From the NCBI GenBank assembly GCA_018524725.1, contig JAEUWP010000226.1, positions 1-64,000 on the forward strand: 64,000 bases of DNA, written 5' to 3'. This document shows positions 24,507 through 35,140 of the stretch, piece by piece. The translations under genes were made by a program, and so were the position numbers. The notes beneath the pieces are model-generated. The model did not search any database. It was given only the letters and a program-made list of their open reading frames with translations, and was not told the origin of the DNA. Origin of the DNA: Podaxis mareebaensis. Lineage: Eukaryota; Basidiomycota; Agaricomycetes; Agaricales; Agaricaceae. Each line of letters opens with the position of its first letter. The first letter of the stretch is position 1.

Positions 24507-26116
24507 TTATGTCAGGTATGCATCAGCTGTCTGGTCTCTGACGCCCTTCAAGAATCTGACCAAACCAGTTCCGCCAGTGCCCCTCAACACCTCCCCTCCA
24601 TCGCCCCCACTAAAAGCCTTCTCTATCATCCTCTCTTCCCGAAGCCTCTCTTGTTCTCCCCTCCTATTCTCCGAAAGGCCATCTTTGTCTAGTGCGGGCG
24701 ACGATACCGCTCCGCCATTGACAGCGGCAGATGTAGCCCTTTTCCCGGCTCTTCTCGCAGGTCCAATAATATACAGTGTCACAACAATCATGTGCGCATC
24801 CCTAAACTCCTTGAGTGCCTTAAGGGCAGAATTGTAGGCTTCTAAAATGGGAGAATCGGATCCTTCCTCGGATGCCCTTTGAACGAGCGCACGGAGCGGA
24901 CGTGGGTTGGTTTGGAGGTGATTAAGGAAAGCTCGATGGTGACGCGGCATGTAGGCGCGCATGCGTTCTTGGAAGGACTTCCCTGACGGGTGCGAGATGA
25001 ACGATGTCTGAGCAGCTTCTGCATCGACACCGAGAAAGATGTCTAGAGCTTGGATCAGAGAACTCTGGCCAGCGCTTGCACCTGAAACCTCCTGCACGTC
25101 GGTCCGGCCCTCAACCTCATCTCTGCCCTCGAAGACCCATGGTCGGCCCCAAGGATCCCCATCTGCACCCCTAAACCAGGGTCGAATTTCGTTGTAAAAT
25201 ACCTCTGGATCAACACCCTCCTTTACCCTCAACAGGAGTTCGCGCAGTTCTTGTATAACCACTGCCATACGTTCTAGGTATCCTGTGATCCGGCGAATAG
25301 CAATGTCGTCACCGACGAAGGCTTCATCCATGGTGAGACGCATAAGCTCCAGTGCTTCGGTTCCTCGAAGCTCAATACGTGCAGACGTCAGATAGAACTC
25401 CTCTTCATCAGTGGTGCCTGTGAACGTGGTCTGGCACCGAAGGTTGTCAATTTTCGGAAGCGCATCGTGTTCGGAACCACCGTCGCGTGACTCTTTGTGG
25501 GCCCAGTTGTAGAGAACATCATCAGAGTAGGTAATGACAGGGGGAAGTTGGAGTTGACTGGAAACCTGGAGTAACGGGATAGCGAGAGGCCGAGGTATCA
25601 CAAGGGGCTCTGTCGAAGGGATGGTTTGAACGTAAAAATGAAGGATCCAAGACAAAACGTGATGCGCCCGCCGAAGCGCCCGTTCTGAGCGCTTGAGCTC
25701 CTCAATTGAAAGGACTGGCATCTAAGGCGAGAAATATTAGAGGGATTATTGATACAGCTGAACACGCATCCATGACACACCTTCGTAACACCGTGTCGCC
25801 AATGTCTGGACTTACTTGTCTCCGTCGCCCTCCGTTGTAATTCCATCTCCTCGACTCGTTCTGCTAATTGCAGCCTTTGTGAAACCGCAGCATCTAGAGT
25901 AGATTCCCAGATCTCCCATGTTGGGGGCAGCCGCTCGAGAGGTGGCTGAGGCGGCATGAAACCGGTGCGATTATCGACATCGAAATCATGAGCAGCGAGT
26001 GTAGTTGTATCGACGAGACCGGCTAGTTGTGATAGAAGTGGATCTGGCCGAGGTTGTGCGAGGAAGTGATTTGAAGGGAGGTTAGTGAAATCCATTGTTG
26101 TAGAGGATGTCTTCAT
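24507..26116 (-). CDS. IDO: Indoleamine 2,3-dioxygenase, paralogue C
   Basis: Exons 26116-25781 and 25721-24507 join in phase 0 across a 59-nt intron, giving 516 aa (509 if the second ATG at 26095 is used). Landmarks: RTGFMPPQPPLERLPPTWE, ARIELRGTEALELM, YNEIRPWFRG, GASAGQSSLIQALDIFLGV, YMPRHHRAFLNHL, and FRDAHMIVVTLY with the heme His. The C-terminal loop reads LRGTGGTGLVRFLK: the Lys and the Asp of the usual KGTGGTD are replaced by Arg and Gly. This may change tryptophan binding or mark a divergent function; the rest is intact. A long charged loop (ENRRGEQERLREERM) precedes it. Confidence 0.92.
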
Positions 26117-27021
26117 GCAAGCAAGAGTAAGACAGTCAATACTATTTTTCGTTGCACATATTGATTACATATTTTGGATACCATCTTATCATGATCAGTA
26201 ATCTCAGAGACTTCATTTCCGATGTGGCAGTGCCACACGAAAAACATACTGATTGACTCGGAGGAGCTGACATAACCAGCCGAACTCCCACGGTGTATTG
26301 AATGCTGAAGGCCGCTAAACCTCCTCTGCTCTTCGAGAAACCGTTACCTTTTGCGACGTGCTTCGACACTCGGGACTCGTGCGCTGGAAAGAGTGAGAAA
26401 GCGGTAGAACTGTACAAAGAGAGAAAGCTTCCGATGAGAAGCGGCCTGCAGACGTAAAAATGACTCGACAATCTCATGACTTCTGGCGTTTCATGGGTAT
26501 TTCAACAGCTTGCAGCTTAATTTGGCAGACAATGCAGAAGCGCGCAATCGATGGTTCTTTAAGGTGGCTATAGCTTAAAGCCTGATGCGCCCCTATATGA
26601 CTCGGGGGTATTTCATTAACCGATGGGACAAAACAAAAGCGAGAGAAGTGGGCAACGAAATCATCGAGACGGTGTGAAGGTCGAAAAGGTAAGGGCAACA
26701 TTCAGGAGGGATGATCATTTCTGGAAGAAGGGCAAGCGCCCGAGGGCGGTGCTGGGCGGTGGGCCATGCGGAGATAGCGCTCCCACGCGCTTTTGTGTGA
26801 GCGGATGGGTTCGTGATGGGGAGTTAATTGTTGGGTGGCCGAAAGAGGACTACGAGACCCATTCTTTTGTTGTCCGAGTCCCGTGATCGAAAGCTGCAAC
26901 AAAAAGAAAGAGGTTTCGAGACAAAAAGCTCCTGTCCTTCCCTCCTCCGTTTTTGTTCTCTTCGCCACGTCTCCCGACACTCTCTTCAAATGACACGGAT
27001 ATATATTACACCTTCACAATA
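26117..27021. other. Intergenic between divergent genes
   Basis: Shared 5' region of IDO copy C (minus) and the MYND gene (plus). Short frames only. Confidence 0.45.
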
Positions 27022-28021
27022 ATGGCCCAGTCCAACCCAAGCCCAGGTCTCTCTCCCACAATGGCCACCGCTTACTACGCTCAGCCCGCCGCTGCGAACT
27101 ATCACACCACTCCCCTTCACCAACATCGACAGCGCGGCTACCGTATCTGCGACCAGTGCGGTGCTGCGGAAACGCCTACTGTACGATTCAGACTATGTGG
27201 CGGTTGCGTACGTACTTCTTATCATGCATCACGCATCATTTATCTCACCTTGACGTTTGTCCCACCAGATGACGACTCAGTATTGCGTGAGTACCATCCT
27301 CCTTGCTTTCTCTTCACAACATCTAATCTGTTGATTCTAGTCACCAGACTGCCAGAAAATCCACTGGCCATCCCACCGCACTATCTGCCAACATACAGCA
27401 TCCCAATTGGCGGGCGCAAAGCAACAGGCCCTCTCCTCCTTCGGAGACGAGAATCTCGCCAAGAACCTCCGTAATTTCACTTCTGCACATAACGCTCTGC
27501 TCAGTTGGGCGGGATTCCAGGCCCTCCAACTGAAGCGCATTCCTGCCAACGTCAGACAAAGCGCCCTCCTTATTGAGCTCGACTATCAAAATCACCCGGA
27601 GTCTCATCGTCGGTGAGCCCCTGCCTCCATTCCATTGTCATGCATAGAGTCCCTAACAATGGAGTACAGCTTTTCTGTCACATCAACACATATTGTTCCA
27701 CGCCAATACATTCGGGATCCGCTAGTCATGGCCGATATTCAACGTCGTGAGGAGAGGTGCCGGGCGAACGGCGGTATTGGCACCCTCATCGTCATTTTGC
27801 AATGCGGTAGCGTTAGCCAAGTTGTGCCGGTGGAAGTAGACCCACCGAGCAAGATTACCTGGGATACCAGGGATGATTGGGAGACTGTTCTGAGACATTT
27901 CGTGAGCGAGGGTCGGAAAGATTTCAAGCCCATATCAACAACATCCAGAGGGTACGTTCTTTTCATGATCAAACCTCGGGCAAGAGTTGATTCTCTCTTT
28001 ATTAGGGTCTATTACGGATGA
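27022..28021 (+). CDS. MYND-type zinc finger protein
   Basis: Four exons, 27022-27207, an 18-nt exon 27269-27286, 27341-27612 and 27670-28021, give 275 aa in phase. The spliced finger reads ICDQCGAAETPTVRFRLCGG, then C, then MTTQYCSPDCQKIHWPSHR, then TIC. That is the MYND arrangement of two Cys pairs, CXXXC, a His and a final Cys. The 18-nt exon supplies MTTQYC, so skipping it would remove a metal ligand. The C-terminal about 170 residues (ENLAKNLRNFTSAHNALLSW onward) match a basidiomycete-type partner region of unknown function. MYND fingers bind proline-rich peptides in regulators; the partner is unknown. Confidence 0.85.
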
Positions 28022-30030
28022 ATGTGTCCTTCATCTAAGCGTATCCACACCTCATCCTCGCGATTTCATCACAATTGCATTCACCTGATACCCCCTTCGC
28101 GACGTTGATCGTCCACACCCGACCTCCACTATACCCTCACGTTAAAATGTCCACATCACGCCCCTTTGACTTTCAACATTCCATTCGAGCATTTACGATC
28201 CATATATTCGTTTGCAATGGAATATGCTCTCACCCCTGCTTCGTTCGTTCCATCTGTTTCATGACCAGTTTGACACCTTTGTATTATTTTTATCCTCAAC
28301 ATACGCAACTAGTGTACTTCTATAGCAATTACAATGGGCAATGCATGGCATCTCCTTCTGCGTTTGTAATTTCAGCTCCTTGCCGCGTACTTGGAATGGT
28401 GGATCCACCTACATTGCGTTCCACTGTATGGGCCTACTCATGGTAAGCGCCAAAAACGTCATGCATATCTGAGATCCCCGCGGAGATTCTGCCCCCAGGG
28501 CACTAGACGCTCAAATCTCCTCTTCCAGCTTTCGACCCTGATCATCACATGCATTACGCCCAACCCCCTTACGATTGACCTCGATGGACTAATGCCACGT
28601 TGGTCGAGTCCATTCTGATTGTAGAATGGTAATTCCACGGCATCAGTCCACAATCTACCATCTGTTTCATGGGTTAGACGCTAAAATGTTTCTGGACGGT
28701 GCCACGAGTTGGAGTGGCAGGAATTCTTTGGAGAATCAATCGATGGGACTAACCACGTGTAAAAGTATGGCCCAATATACTCTATGTACCACAATCGAAG
28801 GTGTCGATAGAAATCAATGAGCCCTCTGTGAGAGAATGCCTGATGTTTGCAAACCGATCACTACTGTCACAGCTGTCGACATAGCCTACCGTAGAGAATA
28901 ACGAGGTCACGAAAACGTCCGCCAAGCTATAATTATACCAAAATAACGACTATACCACATGCGTACAATTGGTTGCAAAACTTCAAGGACGACACAAATC
29001 TCTCCAAGGCTTGTAGATTCAATGTGCCCTCATCCGGGCTGGTCCGTCCTTGTTCCAAAGGTACGCCAAGTCTTTTACGACCATTAGGGGATTACGCGAA
29101 GGGCGTGCAGAGCAAGAAGCGACTTTCTCGTCGGCTCGCGGACATGGTACCCTGCCGCAATATAGATATCCCCGATGGATTCGTCAAATGCGGCAGTACT
29201 CTTCTCCTGACAAAAATGAGAGCGCTGATGGCAAAGGCTCTTTGACATTCTCTAGTCGACTCCAATCGAACTCTGGGCTTTGGACCCACAACTTTTTTTT
29301 CTTCCTTTGACGGTGAAGAGGATTGACCCTCATACTGGTCCTGGACCCACAATTTCAAAGCTCGGCTGTAGGTTGACATCTTTACCTCGGACTATTGGGG
29401 CAGCGAACAGACGACATTGAGTAACTGGCTTCGCTGTTCGGTCGCTTGTCAGCTACCTTACCTCTGGCCTGACGACTGGCCCCGAATATTCAAAGGTATT
29501 CCCTTGTCCCGATCCTGGAATCCACCCGGGCCCTTTTTTCCTCCCTTTGGTAAATGCCTATCAAAAGGGGCACTATGTGCATCAAAACAAGCGTACTCTA
29601 ACCGGCGGCTCGATTTTTCTTCCTTGAACGACAAATGATACTTCTTTGTAAGGTATGGCGGCTACGATAGCACGTCCCGACGTTAGGGCTACACGGCCTC
29701 TTTGATTTACGCACATTTGGTTGAATAAGTTCATAGGTGCAAAGCTAAGACAATTGCCCTCGACCCTGCCAGGTTGAGTCGGCGACATCGCGGGAGCTAT
29801 TTAAACTATCACTAAATGGAGCACTTGTTACTCAGATTAGTGGCCTGCATGGGCCACATTCCGGCATTGCATTGTCGCGACATAAGGCAACAACGCAGAC
29901 AATAATATACAAATTGTACGTGTAATGCAGCATGCTTTGTCGCATCTCAGCCACATCCTGATGGCCGAGGGCAGTACTCACCGCAATGATCGCACAAAGC
30001 TCATCAAAGCGTACGTATACAAGGGAGCGC
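28022..30030. other. 2 kb with no recognisable gene
   Basis: Many short frames on both strands, none with family features. There are homopolymer runs near 29290-29300. Confidence 0.45.
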
Positions 30031-30276
30031 CTATGTGTCAGCCTCGTCCTTGGCCAACACCTGAGGCCTCGTGCACCGGCACCGATGAATGAGGGAGAGC
30101 GCGCAAAGGTATCTTCTAAACGGCCAAGCTTGCCAAGACGAGTTTAGCCAACTTGGGTCACGAAGCAACTCCTTCGTGCCGTTCCTTTCCTCAGGCTTCC
30201 ATTTCAAGATTTTTCGGGTGAAATGCGGGAACAACACCTTGTCTCTCTCAAGCTGTTTTTCAGCATCTTCCAGCAT
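30031..30276 (-). pseudogene. SR-protein-kinase-like C-terminal relic
   Basis: A minus-strand frame opens with LEDAEKQLERDKVLFPHFTR and then KILKWKPEERNGTKELLRDP, followed by SWL. That is the C-lobe end of SRPK-like kinases (FxRKMLxWxPExRxxAKELLxDPWL). No upstream kinase core is found in frame: a TAG lies just before, and the next minus-strand frame (30854-30540) does not clearly match a kinase. It is therefore a 5'-truncated relic. Mushroom genomes carry many decayed copies of this expanded kinase group. Confidence 0.6.
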
Positions 30277-31512
30277 TCTTTCGGTATATCTATACCCCCT
30301 CCAGTTTCCTGTCCTTGAGTGTAAACTGGGCCTTGAGAACTAAGTTATGGACGGGCATATTGTCCGCTTCTGTTGGGAAGGAGGCAAGAGTCTAACTCGA
30401 AGAAAGTCTAACTCGAAAGCTCAGCGCCCAACGGTGGTAGTGCTTCATTCAAAGGAAACTCGAAAGATAATTTCGTCCAGTCTACAGAATCAACGTAAGA
30501 GCCTCCCTCCTGTAAATCCAAGACTGCTGTCCAATCCTTTCAAAGGTCGCCAATGTCGATGTTATTGAATAGCGTAGCACATGAGAGAACTATCGGCTGT
30601 CTCTCGCACTCGATTCTCTGCTCAGAGGAGGTCAGGATTGGCTTCGGGATAGAATATGGAACTCTGGAACGAAAGGCGAAGCCTGATTGTCGTGCCCCAA
30701 ATTGTGGTTCTTTATAACATCCTTTCCACGACATAAGCTGAGAGAAGCATAACACACAACAAGGTAGCATAAATATTTGAAGAGGGTTGTTGGACCGCCC
30801 GTCAGCGACAACATGGCGGTAACAGCTCTTGTCCCACCCAGTCAGGAAGGACACCCGAGTTTATAGTTATCACATTCCTACATATTGCTCGTTTCCACTG
30901 ACGTTGAGTCTGCCAAAATCTTTGTTCAGGTGCATGGCAGAGTTTTGATTGACTTGGTTGCTCAGATGGCAGCTACATCCTAGTAGATCACGTAAAAGCA
31001 GCCTTGCAAAATAGAGATATACGGTTCTCCCGAAAAAAAACATTTATGAACTGAAATATTATAACGGTCGAGTCGCTTCAAAACGCAGGAGTTCGCCCGT
31101 TATCAGAGCTCTCATCCAGGGCCGGGAAATGCTGGGCATTTGATTGAGAAGAAACGGTTTGGTCCGATACCAATCAGGTGTATCAAGTGGAAAATATCAC
31201 CCTTTCCCATCAGTTCGAGATGCCCACTGCCCGCCACCGCTGCCACCAACTCTGAAATTATCAGAAAAGCCGATGGGGGAGCACTAACAGGAGCTGGGCA
31301 TCATGAATTATTTTGGACGCCCATTTCGCACCATCGAATGGCAATACTTGCTGATATCGAACGTGCCGTTGCGACTGCGCCCAAAGTCAGACTTAGCATC
31401 CCAATCAGCGCTGAGGTATTACCACTATCTCTTTAACAGGTAGATATCTGTGCTGTCCTAATGGGCATGGTCGATAACATGTTATTGGTCCGTCCTTCAC
31501 CTGCTTGACATG
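30277..31512. other. No intact gene seen
   Basis: A minus-strand open frame at 30854-30540 could be a further part of the kinase relic but has no clear kinase motif. The rest shows nothing recognisable. Confidence 0.4.
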
Positions 31513-31520
31513 TATAAAAA
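31513..31520 (+). promoter_or_regulatory. TATA box of secreted-protein gene
   Basis: TATAAAAA about 190 nt upstream of the ATG at 31708. The position fits a core promoter with a long CT-rich leader. Confidence 0.45.
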
Positions 31521-31707
31521 GCGACAAGAACGTTCTGTTTAAACCATGCCCTTCATTCATTCTTCGCTTCGTCTTTTATTATTTGGCCAGGTGCCTTATT
31601 TTATATAGGTTGTACTTCGTTCTTTCCGCTCTTTAGGTGAGTGGAAAATAACTCGGAAGTAGATCGAAGCCTCACAACATCATCCTAGCCAAACAACTTT
31701 TACTACC

Positions 31708-32376
31708 ATGTTCGCCAAGCTCGCCTCGACTTTCCTTCTGGCCTCCAGTCTTGTTGCTGGCGCCGTCGCCAAGCCAGTACCTACGAGCAGGGACCTCAGT
31801 AAGCCCATTGGACCTCCATGGCCATCTCTGATTCTGATCTTTTTGAAAGCTGCTCGGGGTGGTCTCCCTTCCTTCAACCACTGGGGCGGTCTCTCGTCCT
31901 TCGACAACTTCGATAACTTCTACGGCGTGGACAACTTCGATAGCTCCGTCCACTTCAAGCAAGTTGTCGACACCTCATCTCACCTTGTCTGCCGTATCCA
32001 AGCTGTCGAAGTCATCCAACAGCGCTTGCTCGTCCTCCAAGAGATGGCAAAGAGGGTAATCCTCGAGCAAGTTTGCGAGGTTGAGACTCAGACTGTTGTG
32101 TTCGAGCAGTTCCACGCTAGTCTTGGACTCTTCCGCAATGACTTGCATCGCGTTTCTAACCACCATGTTGGCTTTGACCATGCTATCGCTAGTCACTTTG
32201 GTAACATCGTCCATAGCGATGGAAGCCTCTCCGTCGATAACTTTGGTTTCACCGGTCATGATCTCGGCGCTCACACAGTTGTCGTCGGTGATTCCAACTG
32301 GAATGACTTGACATCCCCTGCCTCCGTCTCTGCTGCATTCGGAGCTGCACATGGTGCTGTTGTTGCCTTGCATTAA
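31708..32376 (+). CDS. Small secreted protein, Agaricomycete type
   Basis: A signal peptide (MFAKLASTFLLASSLVAGAV, cleavage after AVA) is followed by a Phe/Asp/Asn-rich segment (LSSFDNFDNFYGVDNFDSSV). A helical region follows (IQQRLLVLQEMAKRVILEQV, then CEVETQTVVFEQFHASL) and a Gly/Ser/His-rich tail. A 51-nt in-frame intron at 31799-31849 (GTAAGC...AAAG) is likely; spliced, the product is 205 aa. The layout looks like a conserved mushroom secreted family; its function is unknown. The antisense frame (32415-31975) is a shadow. Confidence 0.65.
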   Translation: MFAKLASTFLLASSLVAGAVAKPVPTSRDLSKPIGPPWPSLILIFLKAARGGLPSFNHWGGLSSFDNFDNFYGVDNFDSSVHFKQVVDTSSHLVCRIQAVEVIQQRLLVLQEMAKRVILEQVCEVETQTVVFEQFHASLGLFRNDLHRVSNHHVGFDHAIASHFGNIVHSDGSLSVDNFGFTGHDLGAHTVVVGDSNWNDLTSPASVSAAFGAAHGAVVALH

Positions 32377-32884
32377 CAGGTTGATAGTCCCGTATAAGGC
32401 TGGAAGTAGGGTCATAGACCGACCGTATAGGTTGAGTTACATGGGCAGTTACTGTTGTTTCTGAACGTTGTATGGTCCGATAATTGTGATATTCGCTCGT
32501 TACCAGAGTCATTGCACCTGCGCTTTTCTGAACACATTATCAACTCCTGCAGATAAGTAAACGGACAATACCAGCCGGTTCGTTTTGGTAGAAATACAAC
32601 ACGCTATTTTGGGTCCCGTCAACAGCCCGGTGACATTGTAATTTCGAGCAGGAGGCCTTCAAGGAAGATCGAGGTTTTCTGAACGGAATCCGGACCCAGA
32701 GCATTATGTCACGTGAGCAGTCGAGATTGCACTGCCCACGAAATCTAGCACCTTCTCTGGAACTTGTATTATAGCTCTTCCTGGCTTATTCGTTCCCTTC
32801 ACCTTTCTCCTTAGCTAGACTGTCATCTCTCGTAGACAGTCCTCTGGCTTCCTCTACTGAAGAGCTCACTATTCACGCATCGTC
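32377..32884. other. Intergenic, no gene seen
   Basis: 3' flank of the secreted-protein gene and promoter side of YPI1; CT-rich before the YPI1 start. Confidence 0.45.
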
Positions 32885-33489
32885 ATGTCGTATAACGTTG
32901 GGTCGACATCAACTGCATTGCGCTCCACGTCTTCGCCAGCAAATGGCTCACGAACGGTTACCATTACCGTTGACCCGACGAAGGAAGACAATCAACAGGA
33001 GCAGGACTCAGGTGAAGAAGTGGCCCGTGTGTTGAGGTTGAGGGGTGCAAGGCACACTGGGCCAAGAGTCGCTTGGAATGAAGATGTGGTTGACAACGAG
33101 CACATGGGAAAGAAAAAATCAAAAAGTGCGTTGCCGGCTCATTTATACTTGTGGCTGGTGATTGATGTTTGAACGTAGTCTGTTGCATATACCATAAACC
33201 ACGGCGCTTTGATGAGTCGTCCTCTGATGAATCATCGTCAGACAGTGATTCTAATTCGTCTTGCGGAGAAGGCGGCCATCATCATGACCATAATCGCAAG
33301 CACCATAGACACTGTCATCACCATCGACACAAGCCCCCGAGTCATGATGGGGATGACGAATCTTGCGACAGCGGATCGGAACCGAACGCTTACGAGCGCC
33401 AGCCTAAAGGGAAGGGTAAACCAAAGGTAAGCACATTCATAGTCAAAACATCTTCAGTTTTGGCTTACGCTGCACAGAGCAATACATAA
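32885..33489 (+). CDS. YPI1: Type 1 protein phosphatase inhibitor (Ypi1/Inhibitor-3)
   Basis: Three exons, 32885-33125, 33179-33426 and 33478-33489, add to 501 nt, 166 aa. The spliced core reads RVLRLRGARHTGPRVAWNED, then VVDNEHMGKKKSKICCIYHK, then PRRFDESSSDESSSDSDSN. This is the PP1-binding block of Ypi1 (RVxW motif: RVAW) with the acidic Ser-rich run. A His-rich stretch (HHHDHNRKHHRHCHHHRH) follows, and the protein ends KGKGKPKSNT. Ypi1 binds the nuclear Glc7/PP1 catalytic subunit with Sds22. The second intron is 51 nt and in frame, so unspliced reading also stays open; splicing is preferred because of its good branch (GCTTAC) and acceptor. Confidence 0.93.
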
Positions 33490-34097
33490 TAGCGATTGTG
33501 TGTGCCACCGCAGAGGAATGCTAGTTTATATATCATATCATTTGACTACCTGGGAACCTCCTTCTGGAGTGTGCTTATCCTTTCTTCTTGTCTGTTGGCA
33601 TTGAGCTGTGCTTCGTTGCTAGCAGCAGTGTGGTCGCAAGGCACGAGGATGATATTGGGTCTTTGTCGAGCGTTACCGTTATCTCGTCGCTACCTGAGCG
33701 GCGATTGCAAAACGTGCAAAATCAATTGTTTATCAACCTAGTGATGTTGGTCGTACAGTAAGTTTTCGGGTTTTTTTCCTCAAGCGTCAATGAGTGGTTG
33801 TTGTGTTATGTGTAGTTCGGATAACCAGCGCCACTCAGCTGGACAGCACATGTAGATCAACAAAGCTTTCGTTTCATCTCCAAGGGCGAGGACGTCTCTC
33901 GGATGATATTAACCTGCCCCCGAAGGACTGATTATGCATGTTACTCTACTCGCCATTCCTTTATTCGAGTCCCCTCTGCGTGCTATTCGGTGAGTCTGTC
34001 GTTTCGTGGTCACAGCTGCTCATGATTTGCATACACGACCTCGCGGCGGCTCAAAATGCGGAAACCAGGCCAAAATGCGAACAATGATGACGACCTG
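33490..34097. other. Intergenic, no gene seen
   Basis: A hydrophobic open frame (33496-33741) overlaps the YPI1 3' flank but lacks an ATG near its start and is not supported. Confidence 0.45.
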
Positions 34098-34169
34098 TCG
34101 AGTATGGTGTAACGGCTAACATTACCGCCTTTCACGCGGTAGCTCGGGGTTCGATTCCCCGTACTCGAA
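34098..34169 (+). tRNA. tRNA-Glu (TTC)
   Basis: A 72-nt cloverleaf: acceptor TCGAGTA/TACTCGA, anticodon arm ACCGC-CTTTCAC-GCGGT (anticodon TTC), T arm GGTTCGATTCC. Compared with the Glu(CTC) gene at 9381, the acceptor and anticodon stems differ by compensatory changes, so both folds are kept. Confidence 0.93.
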
Positions 34170-34628
34170 TGACGCAGCTGGGGACTTCAATATCTTTTTT
34201 CTGAGTTTCACATACGAAGTCCAAAAAGTTTTCACTGTGAAGATCTTTGCTCTACATTTGTGTGGTTGACTGTTCCGCAGAACTGCTTCCAACTTACGTC
34301 ACCTAAGTAATATTAGACAGGAAGCACCACCCTGAAGTGTAGGCCATGGGCAAGTGGGAGAGAATGGCGCGTGACGTCATGCAACTGCCCATGCTATGCG
34401 TATTGACAAATTCACTTGAGTGTTTCTGAATATTGTTGTTCATGCGCAAAATCTCATAAAAAACATAAATAATGTCTAGTGCATGGAGTGGGGTGTGTAG
34501 ACAGGCGTCCAGGTGTAGCGCTACAAAGGATCATCTACGTGTTCAGGACACAGGCCCAGAAACAATTAAGTGTATTAGTATAGCGTGTAAGGTGATTGTC
34601 CTGTCCACGAATCCTCCGGAAAAGAAAC
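34170..34628. other. Intergenic, no gene seen
   Basis: Between tRNA-Glu and the 3' end of the cytochrome c gene. The spliced stop of the latter lies at 34629. Confidence 0.45.
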
Positions 34629-35140
34629 TCAAGCAGTCTATCACATTCGGGAATCGTCAACATCAAACAACTGGAACAAGTGCAATAAAAACTCACAGCC
34701 TCTTTGAGGTAGGTGATGAGGTCATTCCTATCCTTTTCCTTCTTCAAACCGGCGAAGGCCATTTTTGTTCCCGGGATATACTTCTTGGGGTTCTCGAGGT
34801 ACTCAAACAGAGTCTCCTCACTCCATGTAACGCCCTTGTTCACATTGGCAGCGGTGTAAGAAAAACCCTCGGCTTGACCGGACTTGCGGCCAAAGATGCT
34901 AGACGGCACATCAGAGAGTGTCAAGGTGTTTACGAGACGGGGCGAAACTCACCCATGGAGGTTGGGTCCAACCTTGTTAGGCTCACCGGCAGCGAGGGTG
35001 TGGCATTGAGCGCAACGAGTCTTGAAGAGGCCAGCGCCCTTAGCAGAATCACCTGGAATGCATGGCAGCGCGTCAGCTCGAATCAATCGAAACCGCAACG
35101 CGGTCAGGTGAGAACGAAACGCACCAGGAGCGAAAGGCAT
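34629..35140 (-). CDS. CYC1: Cytochrome c
   Basis: Four exons in phase, 35140-35125, 35052-34953, 34898-34697 and 34637-34629, encode 108 aa. The product is the soluble heme carrier of the mitochondrial intermembrane space, passing electrons from complex III to complex IV. Seen: [20 protein letters not shown] with the heme site [23 protein letters not shown], and [14 protein letters not shown] with the axial Met. The model ends [10 protein letters not shown]. The last exon is only 9 nt (Thr-Ala-stop) and is required to reach the family's usual C-terminus; without it the frame runs on into intron sequence. The start exon is 16 nt. Confidence 0.97.

Noticed and set aside
28022..30030. Possible genes in the 2-kb gap after the MYND gene
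   Set aside because: Frames of 60-120 aa were read on both strands, but none showed motifs, signal peptides or in-phase splicing to a partner.
31975..32415. 146-aa minus-strand frame
   Set aside because: It is antisense to the secreted protein, which has a signal peptide, a TATA box and conserved-looking composition on the plus strand.
33496..33741. Hydrophobic 81-aa frame after YPI1
   Set aside because: It has no ATG near its start and is not needed: YPI1 ends at 33489 by a well-formed 51-nt intron and short last exon.
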